From the NCBI RefSeq assembly GCF_040958695.1, contig NZ_CP162599.1, positions 1,832,001 to 1,896,000 of the forward strand: 64,000 bases of DNA, written 5' to 3'. The number at the start of each line of letters is the position of its first letter. Position 1 is the first letter of the stretch. The notes under the pieces are model-generated. The model was not told where the DNA came from. It made no database searches and worked only from the letters and a program-made list of their open reading frames with translations. The stretch comes from Ornithinibacillus sp. 4-3 (lineage in GTDB: Bacteria; Bacillota; Bacilli; Bacillales; Amphibacillaceae). Below, piece by piece: positions 15,680-25,798 of the stretch. The translations under genes were made by a program, and so were the position numbers.

Positions 15680-16612
15680 ATGAAAGTTAGCAGGCTTGTT
15701 AGCATTATTATGATACTACTCGATAAAGAACGGATAAGCGCACAGGATTTAGCAAATATGTTTGAAGTTTCAACTCGCACCATCTACCGTGATATAGATG
15801 CCATCAACATGGCAGGTATTCCAATTCGCTCAACATCGGGGGTAGGAGGTGGCTTTGAAATCATGAAAAACTATAAAATGGATAGCAAAGTTTTTTCAAC
15901 TACTGATATTTCTACTATTTTGACAGGACTTTCTAGTCTCTCCAATATGATACAAAGTGACGAGCTGATAAACGCTCTCGCGAAAGTAAAAAGTTTTATC
16001 CCGGTAGATAGAGTCGACGAGATCCAACTAAAAACAGATCAAATACATATCGATTTAAGTCAGTGGATAGGTTATAGGAACGTACAAGCCTATTTAGAAA
16101 TCATAAAAATAGCTTTACAAGAAAACAAGTTACTTTCATTTGAATATGCCGACCGTCATGGAAATAAAACGGAACGAGAAGCTGAAGCCTATCAAATTGT
16201 ATTGAAGGGTAATCATTGGTATTTTCAAGGCTACTGTTATAAAAGAAATGATTTTCGTCTATTCAAATTAGCTCGTATATCAAACCTAAAATTAGAAAAG
16301 ATTTCCTTTACGCCACGAGATTATCAAAAACCACTATTGGATTTTACTGATATTTTGGCAACTATACAAACAAAGATCAAACTTCGTATTCATAAATCTG
16401 TCATGGATAGGGCACTTGATTATTGTAGGTATGAAGATTTTTCTCCAGACGGTGAGGAGTACTACATTGTTACTTTCCCTTTTATAGAAAACGAATATTA
16501 TTACAATATCCTTTTAAGTTTTGGCGATAAATGTGAATGTTTAGAGCCTTCACATATCCGAACAGAATTGAAACGGAAAATACATGATATAGCTAACTTA
16601 TATGAAAATTAA
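15680..16612 (+). CDS. YafY/DeoR-type regulator with HTH and WYL domains
   Basis: This 310-residue regulator has an N-terminal winged HTH (about 1-60: ERISAQDLANMFEVSTRTIY, then RDIDAINMAGIPIRSTSGVGGGFEI), as in the HTH_11/DeoR group. A WYL ligand-sensing domain follows (about 140-225, with KLLSFEYADRHG and HWYFQGYCYKRNDFRLFKLARIS), and a C-terminal extension (WCX) ends the protein. GAAAGGTGG precedes the ATG. WYL proteins often sense nucleotides or DNA ends, but many Firmicutes members control adjacent DJ-1/PfpI genes. The palindrome at 15616 is the likely operator. Confidence 0.88.
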   Translation: MKVSRLVSIIMILLDKERISAQDLANMFEVSTRTIYRDIDAINMAGIPIRSTSGVGGGFEIMKNYKMDSKVFSTTDISTILTGLSSLSNMIQSDELINALAKVKSFIPVDRVDEIQLKTDQIHIDLSQWIGYRNVQAYLEIIKIALQENKLLSFEYADRHGNKTEREAEAYQIVLKGNHWYFQGYCYKRNDFRLFKLARISNLKLEKISFTPRDYQKPLLDFTDILATIQTKIKLRIHKSVMDRALDYCRYEDFSPDGEEYYIVTFPFIENEYYYNILLSFGDKCECLEPSHIRTELKRKIHDIANLYEN

Positions 16613-16736
16613 ATCAAGAATCTCAATTTTATCCTTATACTGTTTAGTTAAATTTGTTGCCAGTTATCAAGATAAAATAGTGCCTTCTAAACTAAAAATG
16701 ACACGTCCACACTATTCGTCTTTTTTACCAAAAAAT

Positions 16737-16775
16737 ATTCCCTGCCAAAACTTTTTCTTGGCGGGGAATCATCTT
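16737..16775 (+). terminator. Probable terminator
   Basis: ATTCCCTGCCAA (16737-16748) pairs with TTGGCGGGGAAT (16758-16769) with one T-G pair and a 9-nt loop. The following tract, CATCTTATTATTT, is only moderately T-rich. It lies 124 nt past the WYL regulator stop. Confidence 0.55.
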
Positions 16776-16878
16776 ATTATTTAATACATTTTCTTTATTT
16801 TTGAGTAGGGAAATGGGATTTAATAGGCAGTCCCTCTTCAAGTTAAGTTGTATTCTTATTCCCACCCTATAGTAGCTG

Positions 16879-17079
16879 GTGCCTCTCCGCTTAATAGATT
16901 TATGCCCAGTAAATAGTAATCACAAAATAGTGAAAGCCGCAAATGAAATTTATATTTTGCATGTTCGGAAAGGCAATGGGAAATTAGAAAGAAACAGAGA
17001 GAGCTTTTCTTTAGAACAAAAGGATTTCTTTGTTATTTCCGGTTTTTGCCACAAAATCCGACTGCCCCAGAAGGTTTAA
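16879..17079 (+). pseudogene. Possible AraC-type sensor (cupin) fragment
   Basis: The frame reads NEIYILHVRKGNGKLERN and SFSLEQKDFFVISG, which look like strands of the N-terminal cupin-like sensor domain of AraC regulators. No DNA-binding domain follows. The frame is lost at about 17050, exactly where a siderophore ABC ATPase fragment begins in another frame. There is no convincing start site. A Btr/YbbB-like iron regulator remnant would fit the neighbour, but the assignment is weak. Confidence 0.35.
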
Positions 17080-17225
17080 CAGTTGCTGAACTAGTTGCAT
17101 ATAGTCGTTTTCCTCATCAAAAAGGCCTAGGGTTACTAAAGAAACATGATAAGAAGATAATTACATGGGCTATTGATATGACAGGAATGCAAAAAGAACA
17201 ACCACTTATGGAGACAGTTAATTAA
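17049..17225 (+). pseudogene. Iron-siderophore ABC transporter ATPase fragment (FecE/YusV-like)
   Basis: The stretch encodes PQNPTAPEGLTVAELVAYSR, followed by FPHQKGLGLLKKHDKK and an AIDMTGM helix, then a stop. This is the Q-loop region of FecE/FepC/YusV-type ferric-siderophore importers. Walker A, signature and Walker B are all missing and there is no start codon. It is an internal fragment of about 58 codons left by deletion, showing that the lineage once had a siderophore uptake locus here. Confidence 0.8.
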
Positions 17226-17264
17226 ATGGATTCTTGTTATAAATAATGTAGGCTCTATATAATG

Positions 17265-17319
17265 AGAAAAACCTTCTTTTCCTTACTTTAAAAAATATGT
17301 TGAAAAGAAGGTTTTTCAT
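17265..17319. terminator. Bidirectional terminator, 16-bp stem
   Basis: GAAAAACCTTCTTTTC (17266-17281) and its exact complement (17302-17317) form a perfect 16-bp stem with a 20-nt loop. It is placed to terminate the leftward YeiH gene, which ends at 17353. Confidence 0.8.
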
Positions 17320-17352
17320 ATTGAAAAGACAAAATATATTCTTCACATGCTT

Positions 17353-18381
17353 TTAGATAATAAAGTAGGCAATGATGGACAAACAAATAGAAGTAATGGT
17401 TACCGCAAATAGTGGTTTCAAGGCTTTAGTCCGCAAATCCTTTAGATTGACATTTAAACCTAGTCCTACCATAGCGGCTGTCAATATCCAAGTTGTAGCA
17501 ATACTAGTACCTTCCAAAACATTATTTGATACTGGAATAATATCCCCAAGAATAAAGCTTCCTACAATACTCATCATAATAAATCCAATTAGAAACCATG
17601 GAAATTCAACTTTTCTTTTTGCTTGATCTCCACTATTTTTATTCTTTATAAAATAAATCAAAATGAAGCAGAGAGGAACTAGCAAGAAAACTCGTCCTAA
17701 TTTTGCTAATAATGCAATGGCTAATGAATCTTCTCCTGCAGGTTCTGCTGCAATGGCAACATGAGCAAGCTCATGTAAACTGATTCCTGACCAAATTCCA
17801 TAATCAATCGGTATTAATGGTAATAGGGGCCTTACTAGCGTATATCCGATTGCAAACACGGTACCTAACAATGCAATAATACCAACACTAATAGCTGTAT
17901 CTTCATCCTTTGTTTTCATAATGGGGGCAACAGCAGCGATTGCGGCAGCTCCACAGACACCTGTTCCAATTCCAAGTAAAAGGGAAATATCTTTATCTGC
18001 TTTGAGCATTTTAGCGAGCCAAATCATAAGTCCAATTGCAAACAAAATGACAAATGCGTCACGTACAAGCAGCCCTAATCCATCATGCAACACAATGTCT
18101 ATATTTAGTTTTAATCCATATAAAATGATTGCTAAACGTAGCAACTTTTTAGTGGAAAAAGTAATTCCATTACGTAATAAATCAGGATATCCAAAAAATT
18201 GCCTATAAACTACAGCTATAATAATAGCACAGGCCAATTGCCCAACATGGTCAAAACCAGGCAGCATAGCTAATAAGTATCCTAAGAATGCAATAAAAAA
18301 AGTAAATAAAATTCCAGCAATCCATTTTATAAAAGAGTTTGCTTTTTGTTTTTTTCTTTCATTCGTTGCTTGATTCACCAC
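17353..18381 (-). CDS. YeiH family (UPF0324) putative sulfate/anion export transporter
   Basis: This 342-residue integral membrane protein has about ten hydrophobic helices, including IAGILFTFFIAFLGYLLAML, GIGTGVCGAAAIAAVAPIM and WILTAAMVGLGLNVNLKDLR. The GxGTGVCGAAAIAAVAP segment is typical of the Cons_hypoth698/YeiH family, linked to sulfite or sulfate export in some bacteria. It starts at GTG (GGAGGTGAG 7 nt upstream); a second GTG follows directly. It is divergent from a LysR regulator, the same pairing as E. coli yeiH and yeiE. That conserved pairing suggests control by the regulator. Confidence 0.88.
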   Translation of the reverse strand: MVNQATNERKKQKANSFIKWIAGILFTFFIAFLGYLLAMLPGFDHVGQLACAIIIAVVYRQFFGYPDLLRNGITFSTKKLLRLAIILYGLKLNIDIVLHDGLGLLVRDAFVILFAIGLMIWLAKMLKADKDISLLLGIGTGVCGAAAIAAVAPIMKTKDEDTAISVGIIALLGTVFAIGYTLVRPLLPLIPIDYGIWSGISLHELAHVAIAAEPAGEDSLAIALLAKLGRVFLLVPLCFILIYFIKNKNSGDQAKRKVEFPWFLIGFIMMSIVGSFILGDIIPVSNNVLEGTSIATTWILTAAMVGLGLNVNLKDLRTKALKPLFAVTITSICLSIIAYFII

Positions 18382-18499
18382 AAACTCACCTCCTTTAGTT
18401 AGGATATCTCATACAAATACATAAGGAAAATAAATTATAATAATGATGATAATAAGTAAAATGTTATAATAGAATTATTGATCATTAGGAGGATAAAAA

Positions 18500-19396
18500 T
18501 TGGATAAGCATCTAGAAATATTTAAAACAGTCGCAGAGAAAGAGAGTTTTTCTAAAGCAGCAGAAGTACATTTTATGACACAGCCCGCAGTTAGCCAATA
18601 TATACGTACATTAGAAGACAATATCGGAACACGCTTATTAGATCGAAGCAATAAATATGTCCATTTAAATAAAGCTGGTGAAATTGTGTATCATTATGGA
18701 AAGGAGATACTTGGTTTATATACGATGATGCAGAATTTAGTTGACGATTTGACGAATACCGCAAGTGGACCACTTGCAATTGGGGCAAGTTATACCTTTG
18801 GTGAATATGTTCTTCCAAGAATTATTGCTGATTTAAAAAGAAGTTATCCAGAAATTGAACCAACTATAAGCATTGGTAATACAAATAGAATTGCAAATTT
18901 AGTTGATACTCATCAACTTGATGTAGGCATCGTGGAAGGGCATTTTAATAATAAAAATATTATTATTGAGCCAATTGCAGAAGATGAGATGGTTATTGTT
19001 TCCTCACCGAAAAATAAACTATTTGATAAAGAGGGAGAAATTAAAATAATTGATTTAGAGAAAGAAACATGGATTGTAAGGGAACAAGGTTCTGGGACAA
19101 GAGAAGCAACAGAAAAGATGTTCCAACAACTTAATATTGCTCCTTCGCAACTAATGCATTTTGGCAGTACACAATTGATTAAAGAGGGAGTAGCAGCAGG
19201 CCTCGGTATTAGTCTGCTTTCAAAATGGTCGATTCAAAAAGAAGTAAAATATGGTGATTTAAAAATTATTTCTATGGAAGGACTTCCAATTAAACGAGAG
19301 TTTTCAATTATTACAAAATCTCCTTTTCAGACAAAAGCGTTAGATGTTTTTATTGAGAGGTTACATGATCATGAAATGTTGACAATGATCTTTTGA
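18500..19396 (+). CDS. LysR family regulator (CysL/YeiE-like)
   Basis: The 298-residue protein has an N-terminal winged HTH (about 2-60: IFKTVAEKESFSKAAEVHFM, with TQPAVSQYIRTLED). A periplasmic-binding-like effector domain covers about 90-295 (GASYTFGEYVLPRII; GIVEGHFNN; VREQGSGTREATEKMF; GLGISLLSKW). It starts at TTG with AGGAGG 7 nt upstream. It is divergent from the yeiH-like transporter with a 118-bp shared region, a typical LysR layout. CysL/YeiE relatives respond to sulfur compounds, including sulfite, so sulfur-anion stress is a reasonable guess. Confidence 0.9.
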   Translation: MDKHLEIFKTVAEKESFSKAAEVHFMTQPAVSQYIRTLEDNIGTRLLDRSNKYVHLNKAGEIVYHYGKEILGLYTMMQNLVDDLTNTASGPLAIGASYTFGEYVLPRIIADLKRSYPEIEPTISIGNTNRIANLVDTHQLDVGIVEGHFNNKNIIIEPIAEDEMVIVSSPKNKLFDKEGEIKIIDLEKETWIVREQGSGTREATEKMFQQLNIAPSQLMHFGSTQLIKEGVAAGLGISLLSKWSIQKEVKYGDLKIISMEGLPIKREFSIITKSPFQTKALDVFIERLHDHEMLTMIF

Positions 19397-19552
19397 GTAA
19401 TTGGCATTAGTGAATTATTAGAAAAACAGGATAAGAGTTAATGACGAATAGGTAAAAATAGGATTATGAAAAGTAATCTGTCTTGATCGAGCACAAAATG
19501 ACAAGTTTTAGAGGAATTAATAAGTTAATATGCAATTAAAGGAGTGAACCAT

Positions 19553-20425
19553 ATGGCATTGGTAGAATCATTACAAAAGGCAATTGAATACATGGAAACC
19601 CATCTGCTGGATGATATCTCGATTAAAGACATTGCTGAACAAGCTCATCTATCTCCCTATCATTTCCAACGTGCTTTTGTTATTCTGACGGATATGACTG
19701 TTGGAGAATATTTGAGAAGACGCCGTTTGACCAAAGCAGCTCATGAATTATGCAACAGTCGTACAAAGATTATTGACCTTGCCTACAAATATGGCTATCA
19801 AACTCCTGAATCTTTTACTAAAGCATTTCATAGACAACACCAGCTTACGCCGAGTGAAGCACGTAAAGGAATGGGAAATTTACAATCCTATAACCGCCTG
19901 GTAATACAGGTGAATGTGAAAGGAGTAGAACCAATGAATTATCAATTGATAGAACGAAAAGCCTTCCAGATTGTGGGGGTGAAAGAACAGCTTAATTGTA
20001 ACGGAGATATCGGCCCGTCTCGGAATATTGGTCTTTTTTGGACACAGGTCGGCCGGGACGGCACTATTAACCGATTGCTAGGCTTGAATAACGGACAAAT
20101 ATCAGGTTTGATTGGAGCAACAGTGGATTATAGCAAAGAGGACAATAATATTGAGTATTGGATTGGCACTGAACATAAAGGTTCCACACCTGATGGATTA
20201 TCTAGTTATGAAGTATCTGCCGAAAAATGGGCAATTTTTGAAATCGTAGGGCCAGTAGTTGATGTAGTACCAGAAACATGGAAAAAAATATATTCAGAGT
20301 GGTTTCCATCTAATGATTATCAGCATAGCGGTGCACCGTCTTTAGAAGTATACAAAAGCCCTGATCCAACCAGTCCCACAGCCAAAACGGAAATCTGGGT
20401 ACCGGTAAGACATATTTCGGAATAA
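19553..20425 (+). CDS. AraC family regulator with GyrI-like effector domain
   Basis: This 290-residue protein has two N-terminal AraC helix-turn-helices (about 5-105: ISIKDIAEQAHLSPYHFQRA and IIDLAYKYGYQTPESFTKAF). A C-terminal GyrI-like/SOUL-type small-molecule-binding domain follows (about 130-290: YQLIERKAFQIVGVKEQL, YEVSAEKWAIFEIVGP and LEVYKSP..TEIWVPV). The order HTH then GyrI-like is that of Rob/YdeE-type multidrug or stress sensors. ATG at 19553 has AAAGGAG 8 nt upstream. No target gene is adjacent, so it may act on distant genes. A terminator follows. Confidence 0.88.
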   Translation: MALVESLQKAIEYMETHLLDDISIKDIAEQAHLSPYHFQRAFVILTDMTVGEYLRRRRLTKAAHELCNSRTKIIDLAYKYGYQTPESFTKAFHRQHQLTPSEARKGMGNLQSYNRLVIQVNVKGVEPMNYQLIERKAFQIVGVKEQLNCNGDIGPSRNIGLFWTQVGRDGTINRLLGLNNGQISGLIGATVDYSKEDNNIEYWIGTEHKGSTPDGLSSYEVSAEKWAIFEIVGPVVDVVPETWKKIYSEWFPSNDYQHSGAPSLEVYKSPDPTSPTAKTEIWVPVRHISE

Positions 20426-20458
20426 CTTTTACTTGTAACAACACAGCAGATGCGCTTT

Positions 20459-20492
20459 AATGACCTCGATGAAAAATTCGAGGTCATTTGTG
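20459..20492 (+). terminator. Rho-independent terminator
   Basis: AATGACCTCGA (20459-20469) pairs with TCGAGGTCATT (20478-20488) over an 8-nt loop, 33 nt after the AraC stop. The T run is weak. Confidence 0.65.
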
Positions 20493-20529
20493 TGTCCATT
20501 ACCAGCTTAGGAATATAGGTTTTAACTGA

Positions 20530-20664
20530 GCTACGATATATTTACATAAAGATGTGGAACGTAAATTTAGAGAAACACGAATATATCAAATTGCTCCAGT
20601 AAATAATAATTTGATTTTAGCTTACATGGGCCAGCATATACTTGGTATGCCACGATCTTATTAG
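20530..20664 (+). pseudogene. Short unidentified coding remnant
   Basis: After an in-frame TGA, 44 codons stay open to a TAG and read IYLHKDVERKFRETRIYQIA, then ILAYMGQHILGMPRSY. The composition is protein-like but there is no start codon with a ribosome binding site and no family that I recognise. I regard it as the tail of a lost gene; evidence is weak. The rest of 20493-20892 holds only the terminator at 20689 and AT-rich sequence. Confidence 0.25.
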
Positions 20665-20686
20665 ATAAAAAAATAAAATAAAAGTT

Positions 20687-20742
20687 ACACTAAAAACGCC
20701 ATTTGGAAGGAATTTTACCAATAAATGGTGTTTTTAGTTGTA
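20687..20742 (+). terminator. Rho-independent terminator
   Basis: ACTAAAAACGCCATTT (20689-20704) pairs with AAATGGTGTTTTTAGT (20723-20738) with one wobble pair. The T run sits within the 3' arm. Confidence 0.7.
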
Positions 20743-20892
20743 ATTAAGCAAAAAAGCTTTTTAATCTAACCTTTCAGATTAATAAAATATGCTAAGGTTA
20801 AGCTTAAATCAAAATTTCACATCATTTGGAAATAATTATCGCAATGCGCTCACAATATTTTGTGCACACTAAAAAATAAGGAGGTGTTTGTA

Positions 20893-21054
20893 ATGAGTAA
20901 AAAAAATAAAAACAAGAAAAAATATTCATCTGAAGATAACAAAGGTGTTCAGGCCGTAAAAAATCAATTGAATGAAAGCTTTCAAAGTGGAGTCGTTGAA
21001 GATCAATTAGAAAACAATAAGGGAATTCATCATTTTAACAATAAGAGCCGATAA
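20893..21054 (+). CDS. Small hydrophilic protein (53 aa)
   Basis: AAGGAGGTG (20878-20886) precedes the ATG at 20893 with 6 nt spacing, so this is probably translated; the longer frame from 20860 has no such site. The 53-residue product starts MSKKNKNKKKYSSEDNKG and has no hydrophobic segment. It is lysine-rich at the N-terminus and Asn/Gln/Glu-rich later. The style is like small sporulation or general stress proteins of Bacillaceae, but I do not recognise the family. A strong terminator follows at 21084, so it forms its own unit. Confidence 0.55.
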   Translation: MSKKNKNKKKYSSEDNKGVQAVKNQLNESFQSGVVEDQLENNKGIHHFNNKSR

Positions 21055-21083
21055 AGTATAAAAGACCACATGACATATGAAAC

Positions 21084-21122
21084 ATTGGGGCTATATAAAA
21101 AGTATAGCCCCAATTTTAGTTT
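21084..21122 (+). terminator. Rho-independent terminator
   Basis: ATTGGGGCTATA (21084-21095) pairs perfectly with TATAGCCCCAAT (21103-21114), 7-nt loop, then TTTAGTTT. Confidence 0.85.
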
Positions 21123-21385
21123 CAATGCTATCCTCAAATCTCTGCACAACTTTTTCTTCTGTTAGCTCCAAATTAAAAAATACAAAAATTTAAATGGTTC
21201 CTCAAGGATCCCTAATTTTACAAAAAAGATTGTATTCATGTTGTCCTCAATCAATGTTGTCAGGCTAAAGATAAGAGTAGATAATCTGCTCTCATAATCC
21301 TTTTTATGGTAATATTTAACTATAATATGAATATTAGACGGGAAAAGAAAATAAGTCGTTATCCTTTCGAAATGGATGGATTGCT
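21123..21385. other. Intergenic stretch with no supported gene
   Basis: I see no ribosome-binding-site-supported gene. A leftward 87-codon frame (21162-21425) has no plausible start and is rich in Phe, Ile and Leu, so I do not call it. A TATAAT (21321-21326) could be part of a promoter for the truncated ABC gene. Confidence 0.4.
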
Positions 21386-21682
21386 GTGGTATATGCGATA
21401 AATGTAGAAAATTTACATAATTCATATGGGAATGTTGCTGTATTGAAAGGACTCTCCTTTAAGGTAAAAAAAGGAGAGATTTTTGCATTACTTGGCGGAA
21501 ATGGATCCGGGAAAACTACAATATTAGAATGTATAGAGGGAATACGTAAATATAATAGTGCCTCTATATCCGTTGACGGTAGTTTTGGAGTACAGCTTCA
21601 GTCAATTACATTGCCCAAAAATATTAAAGTAATAGAGGCGCTAACCCTATTCTCAAAATGGAACTCAGATTCAATCAATTAA
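21386..21682 (+). pseudogene. Truncated ABC transporter ATPase (N-terminal third)
   Basis: The 98-residue product starts VYAINVENLHNSYGNVAVLK and has a complete Walker A, GGNGSGKTT (about 38-46), and a Q-loop GVQLQSITLP. It stops at SKWNSDSIN, before any signature motif, Walker B or switch histidine. A full ABC-2-type ATPase of this group has 220-300 residues. The GTG start has only a weak GGATGGA upstream. With no downstream permease, it is a 3'-deleted gene that cannot hydrolyse ATP normally. Confidence 0.8.
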
Positions 21683-21735
21683 CAGTTTCTGCATACAGAA
21701 GAAATTACAATGGATTAAAAGTTGAAGAACTTAAG

Positions 21736-21870
21736 GGAGGGGACTCATTAATATGAAACGAATTAATTACTCGATACAGTTAGTAAATCTGATGGAGTCT
21801 GTATCGGGCTTAACCCTAAACATCTATCAGTTAACTGTATCATCCACATAATAAATTAAAAAGTGGAGGG
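21736..21870 (+). promoter_or_regulatory. Candidate leader-peptide/attenuator region upstream of the methyltransferase
   Basis: GGAGGGG (21736-21742) precedes a 32-codon frame (21753-21851; MKRINYSIQLVNLMESVSGL...). Inside it, GATACAG (21773-21779) can pair either with CTGTATC at 21799-21805 or with CTGTATC at 21835-21841. TCCAC at its end (21843-21847) can pair with GTGGA (21863-21867), the ribosome binding site of the methyltransferase gene. Competing stems plus a short peptide resemble erm-type translation attenuation, but the region could equally be debris of the truncated ABC locus. Confidence 0.35.
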
Positions 21871-21879
21871 ATAGTTATT

Positions 21880-22656
21880 ATGAATATAAATGTGTTAAAA
21901 AACGAATGGATAAAATATGAAGAAGTGAAATTTGAAGGTTGGGATTTTTCTTGTATACAGGACGATTGGGAAAATGAAACTCTCCCATGGAATTATGCTG
22001 AAATCGTAAACAGGTATTTATCTTCAGATTTAAAATTACTTGATATGGGTACTGGAGGCGGAGAATTTCTTTTATCCCTAAATCATCCTTATGAAAAAAC
22101 ATCGGTAACAGAAGGCTGGCAGCCAAATATTGAACTTTTAAAAAGAGTATTAGTTCCTTTAGGGATAAATCTAGCCACAATTGGTGAAGATGGCATTATT
22201 GATTATGGTGACAATAGTTTTGATATTATAATTAATAGACATGAATCATTTGATGTTAATGAAGTAAAAAGAGTATTAAAACCAAACGGTATATTTATTA
22301 CCCAGCAGGTGGGCGGGGAAAATGGAAACCGTTTATCAAATATGCTTATTCCAGGCTTTCAACCAAAATATAGAACCTTAAATTTGAGAAATACTCAATG
22401 TGAGCTAGAGTGCAGTAATTTTGAGATTGTGTTCGCTAATGAATATTTTCCTTACCAAAAATTTTTTAATATGAAAGCTCTAATTTACTATGTAAAAGTT
22501 ATTGAGTGGGAATTTCCGGAATTTAATGTAATGAATAACTTTGAGCAATTGTTGAATGCCTATAAAGAGTTAACATTAAATGGCTATATTTTAAACTATG
22601 AGCATCGATTTATAATAGTTGCTTATAATTTTATAAAACAAATAAACCCGTGTTGA
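21880..22656 (+). CDS. Class I SAM-dependent methyltransferase
   Basis: This 258-residue protein has a Rossmann methyltransferase core. Motif I is LLDMGTGGGEFLL (about 54-66), a SAM-binding acidic strand end follows (TSVTEGWQPN), and post-motif segments are NSFDIIINRHESFDVNEVKR and VLKPNGIFITQQVGGENGN. The RHE and TQQVG signatures place it with RlmA-like or small-molecule methyltransferases of Bacillaceae; the substrate is not evident. GTGGAGG is 10 nt from the ATG. A leader region with alternative hairpins precedes it. A terminator overlaps its stop codon. Confidence 0.85.
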   Translation: MNINVLKNEWIKYEEVKFEGWDFSCIQDDWENETLPWNYAEIVNRYLSSDLKLLDMGTGGGEFLLSLNHPYEKTSVTEGWQPNIELLKRVLVPLGINLATIGEDGIIDYGDNSFDIIINRHESFDVNEVKRVLKPNGIFITQQVGGENGNRLSNMLIPGFQPKYRTLNLRNTQCELECSNFEIVFANEYFPYQKFFNMKALIYYVKVIEWEFPEFNVMNNFEQLLNAYKELTLNGYILNYEHRFIIVAYNFIKQINPC

Positions 22657-22678
22657 AAAAATGTTCAATGCGGGTTTA

Positions 22679-22688
<10 letters not shown>
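22643..22688 (+). terminator. Terminator overlapping the stop codon
   Basis: TAAACCCGTGTTGAA (22643-22657) pairs with TTCAATGCGGGTTTA (22664-22678) using two wobble pairs and a 6-nt loop. It ends in TATATCATTTTAT. Confidence 0.7.
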
Positions 22689-24441
<1,753 letters not shown>

Positions 24442-24534
24442 ATGCTATGTACTCCTTTTCAACTGTTACATGTATTATGACCAATTAGTCTTTATTTCAT
24501 GTAGAATTGAAAAGAATTTTAATAATATAAAAAA

Positions 24535-24575
24535 ACTTGTAGAGAAAAAACAAAACTATCCCTACAAGCTAAAGG
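24535..24575 (-). terminator. Terminator for the leftward DUF6501 gene
   Basis: On the minus strand CTTGTAG and CTACAAG (24537-24543 and 24563-24569 region) form a stem followed by TTTTTTTATA. It ends the unit starting with the msrAB/DUF6501 genes. Confidence 0.65.
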
Positions 24576-24581
24576 TATTAA

Positions 24582-24788
24582 TTATTCAACTTCTTTAAAA
24601 TATTCTTTGCGAAATCCGCCAATTCGATTACTATTGTCAAAAATAAAATAAAATTCTTCTGTTTCATTTTTAACATCATATATTTTCCCAGGTGTTAATT
24701 TTTGATTAACAATAAATTTCTTTGCATTTGTATGAACACATTCAATTTGTTTGATTGTTTTATTTTTCTCCCAATGTAAATGAATCAA
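24582..24788 (-). CDS. DUF6501 family small protein
   Basis: The 68-residue protein begins MIHLHWEKNKTIKQIECVHT and contains LTPGKIYDVKNETEEFYFIF and GGFRKEYFKEV. This is the pattern I associate with DUF6501, a short all-beta family in Bacillaceae, often near msr genes. It has no membrane segment. It lies 21 nt downstream of msrAB and is probably co-transcribed with it. The function is unknown; sequence alone suggests a small SH3-like or OB-like barrel, which is inference. Confidence 0.75.
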   Translation of the reverse strand: MIHLHWEKNKTIKQIECVHTNAKKFIVNQKLTPGKIYDVKNETEEFYFIFDNSNRIGGFRKEYFKEVE

Positions 24789-24809
24789 CTCATTCTACTC
24801 CCTTGATGT

Positions 24810-25769
24810 TTATTTAAAAAGATATAAGTACTCAGCATATCCCTTTTCTTCCATTTTTTCTATTGGAATAAAGCGAATTGCTGCAGAATTAATACAATAA
24901 CGTAGACCGCCATGCTCTGTTGGTCCATCTGGAAAGACGTGACCCAAGTGAGAATCCCCCTCTTTACTTCTTACTTCTGTTCGAAACATCCCATGGCTTC
25001 TATCTGTTTCCTCAACAATCTGATGTCCATCAATTGGTTTTGTAAAGCTTGGCCAACCACAATGCGCATCAAATTTATCCTTTGAGGAAAATAGTACTTC
25101 TCCAGAGACAATATCTACATAAATACCCTCTTGAAAATGATTCCAATATTCATTTTGGAATGGAGGTTCTGTACCATTTTTTTGAGTCACTTCATATTGC
25201 ATTGGCGTCAATTTTTCTTTTAAAGCTTGTATATTTTTCGGTTTTTTCCAATTTTCCTGGATAAAATCAGCTCTTCCAGATCCTTTTTTATATAGATTAT
25301 AATGGAAGGACTGTTTTTTATAATAATTTTGATGTGCGTCCTCAGCAGGATAAAATGTTACTGCTGGCAGAATTGGGGTAACAATTGGTTTATTAAATTT
25401 TCCACTTGCTGCAAGCTCCTGCTTTGATTGTTCAGCAATAAGACGTTGTTCTTCTGTATGATAAAAAATCGCTGTTTGATAGGATTCTCCTCGATCATGA
25501 AATTGTCCACCAGCGTCAGTAGGGTCTATCTGTTGCCAAAATGTTTCTACTAATTTTTTATAAGGCATTATTTCAGGATCAAAAGCTATTTGTACTGCTT
25601 CACGATGTCCAGTTGTATTCGTACATACTTCTTCATAGGTTGGATTTTCCGTAGTTCCTCCTGTATACCCAGAAATCACTTCATAAATTCCTGGGCGTTG
25701 ATCAAACGGTTCTACCATGCACCAGAAGCATCCGCCAGCAAATGTAGCTAATTCTTTATTTACAGTCAT
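24810..25769 (-). CDS. msrAB: Bifunctional methionine sulfoxide reductase MsrA-MsrB
   Basis: The 319-residue enzyme fuses both stereospecific repair activities. MsrA occupies about 1-155, with the catalytic motif [10 protein letters not shown] (Cys14) and the [10 protein letters not shown] region. MsrB occupies about 180-319, with CGWPSF (the Cys of a former zinc/resolving position), [10 protein letters not shown] and RYCINSAAI (catalytic Cys). It reduces methionine-S- and -R-sulfoxide in oxidised proteins using thioredoxin. B. subtilis has separate msrA and msrB genes, so the fusion is a useful lineage marker. No signal peptide is present, so it is cytoplasmic. DUF6501 follows in the same operon. 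Confidence 0.95.
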   Translation of the reverse strand: MTVNKELATFAGGCFWCMVEPFDQRPGIYEVISGYTGGTTENPTYEEVCTNTTGHREAVQIAFDPEIMPYKKLVETFWQQIDPTDAGGQFHDRGESYQTAIFYHTEEQRLIAEQSKQELAASGKFNKPIVTPILPAVTFYPAEDAHQNYYKKQSFHYNLYKKGSGRADFIQENWKKPKNIQALKEKLTPMQYEVTQKNGTEPPFQNEYWNHFQEGIYVDIVSGEVLFSSKDKFDAHCGWPSFTKPIDGHQIVEETDRSHGMFRTEVRSKEGDSHLGHVFPDGPTEHGGLRYCINSAAIRFIPIEKMEEKGYAEYLYLFK

Positions 25770-25798
25770 TCCATTAATCCTCCATTCGCTATTACAAA

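Noticed and set aside
16602-16784. 60-codon frame after the WYL regulator
   Set aside because: No ribosome binding site; its end runs through the terminator hairpin.
21162-21425. 87-codon minus-strand frame
   Set aside because: Low-complexity hydrophobic and aromatic composition, no ribosome site and overlap with the ABC fragment start.
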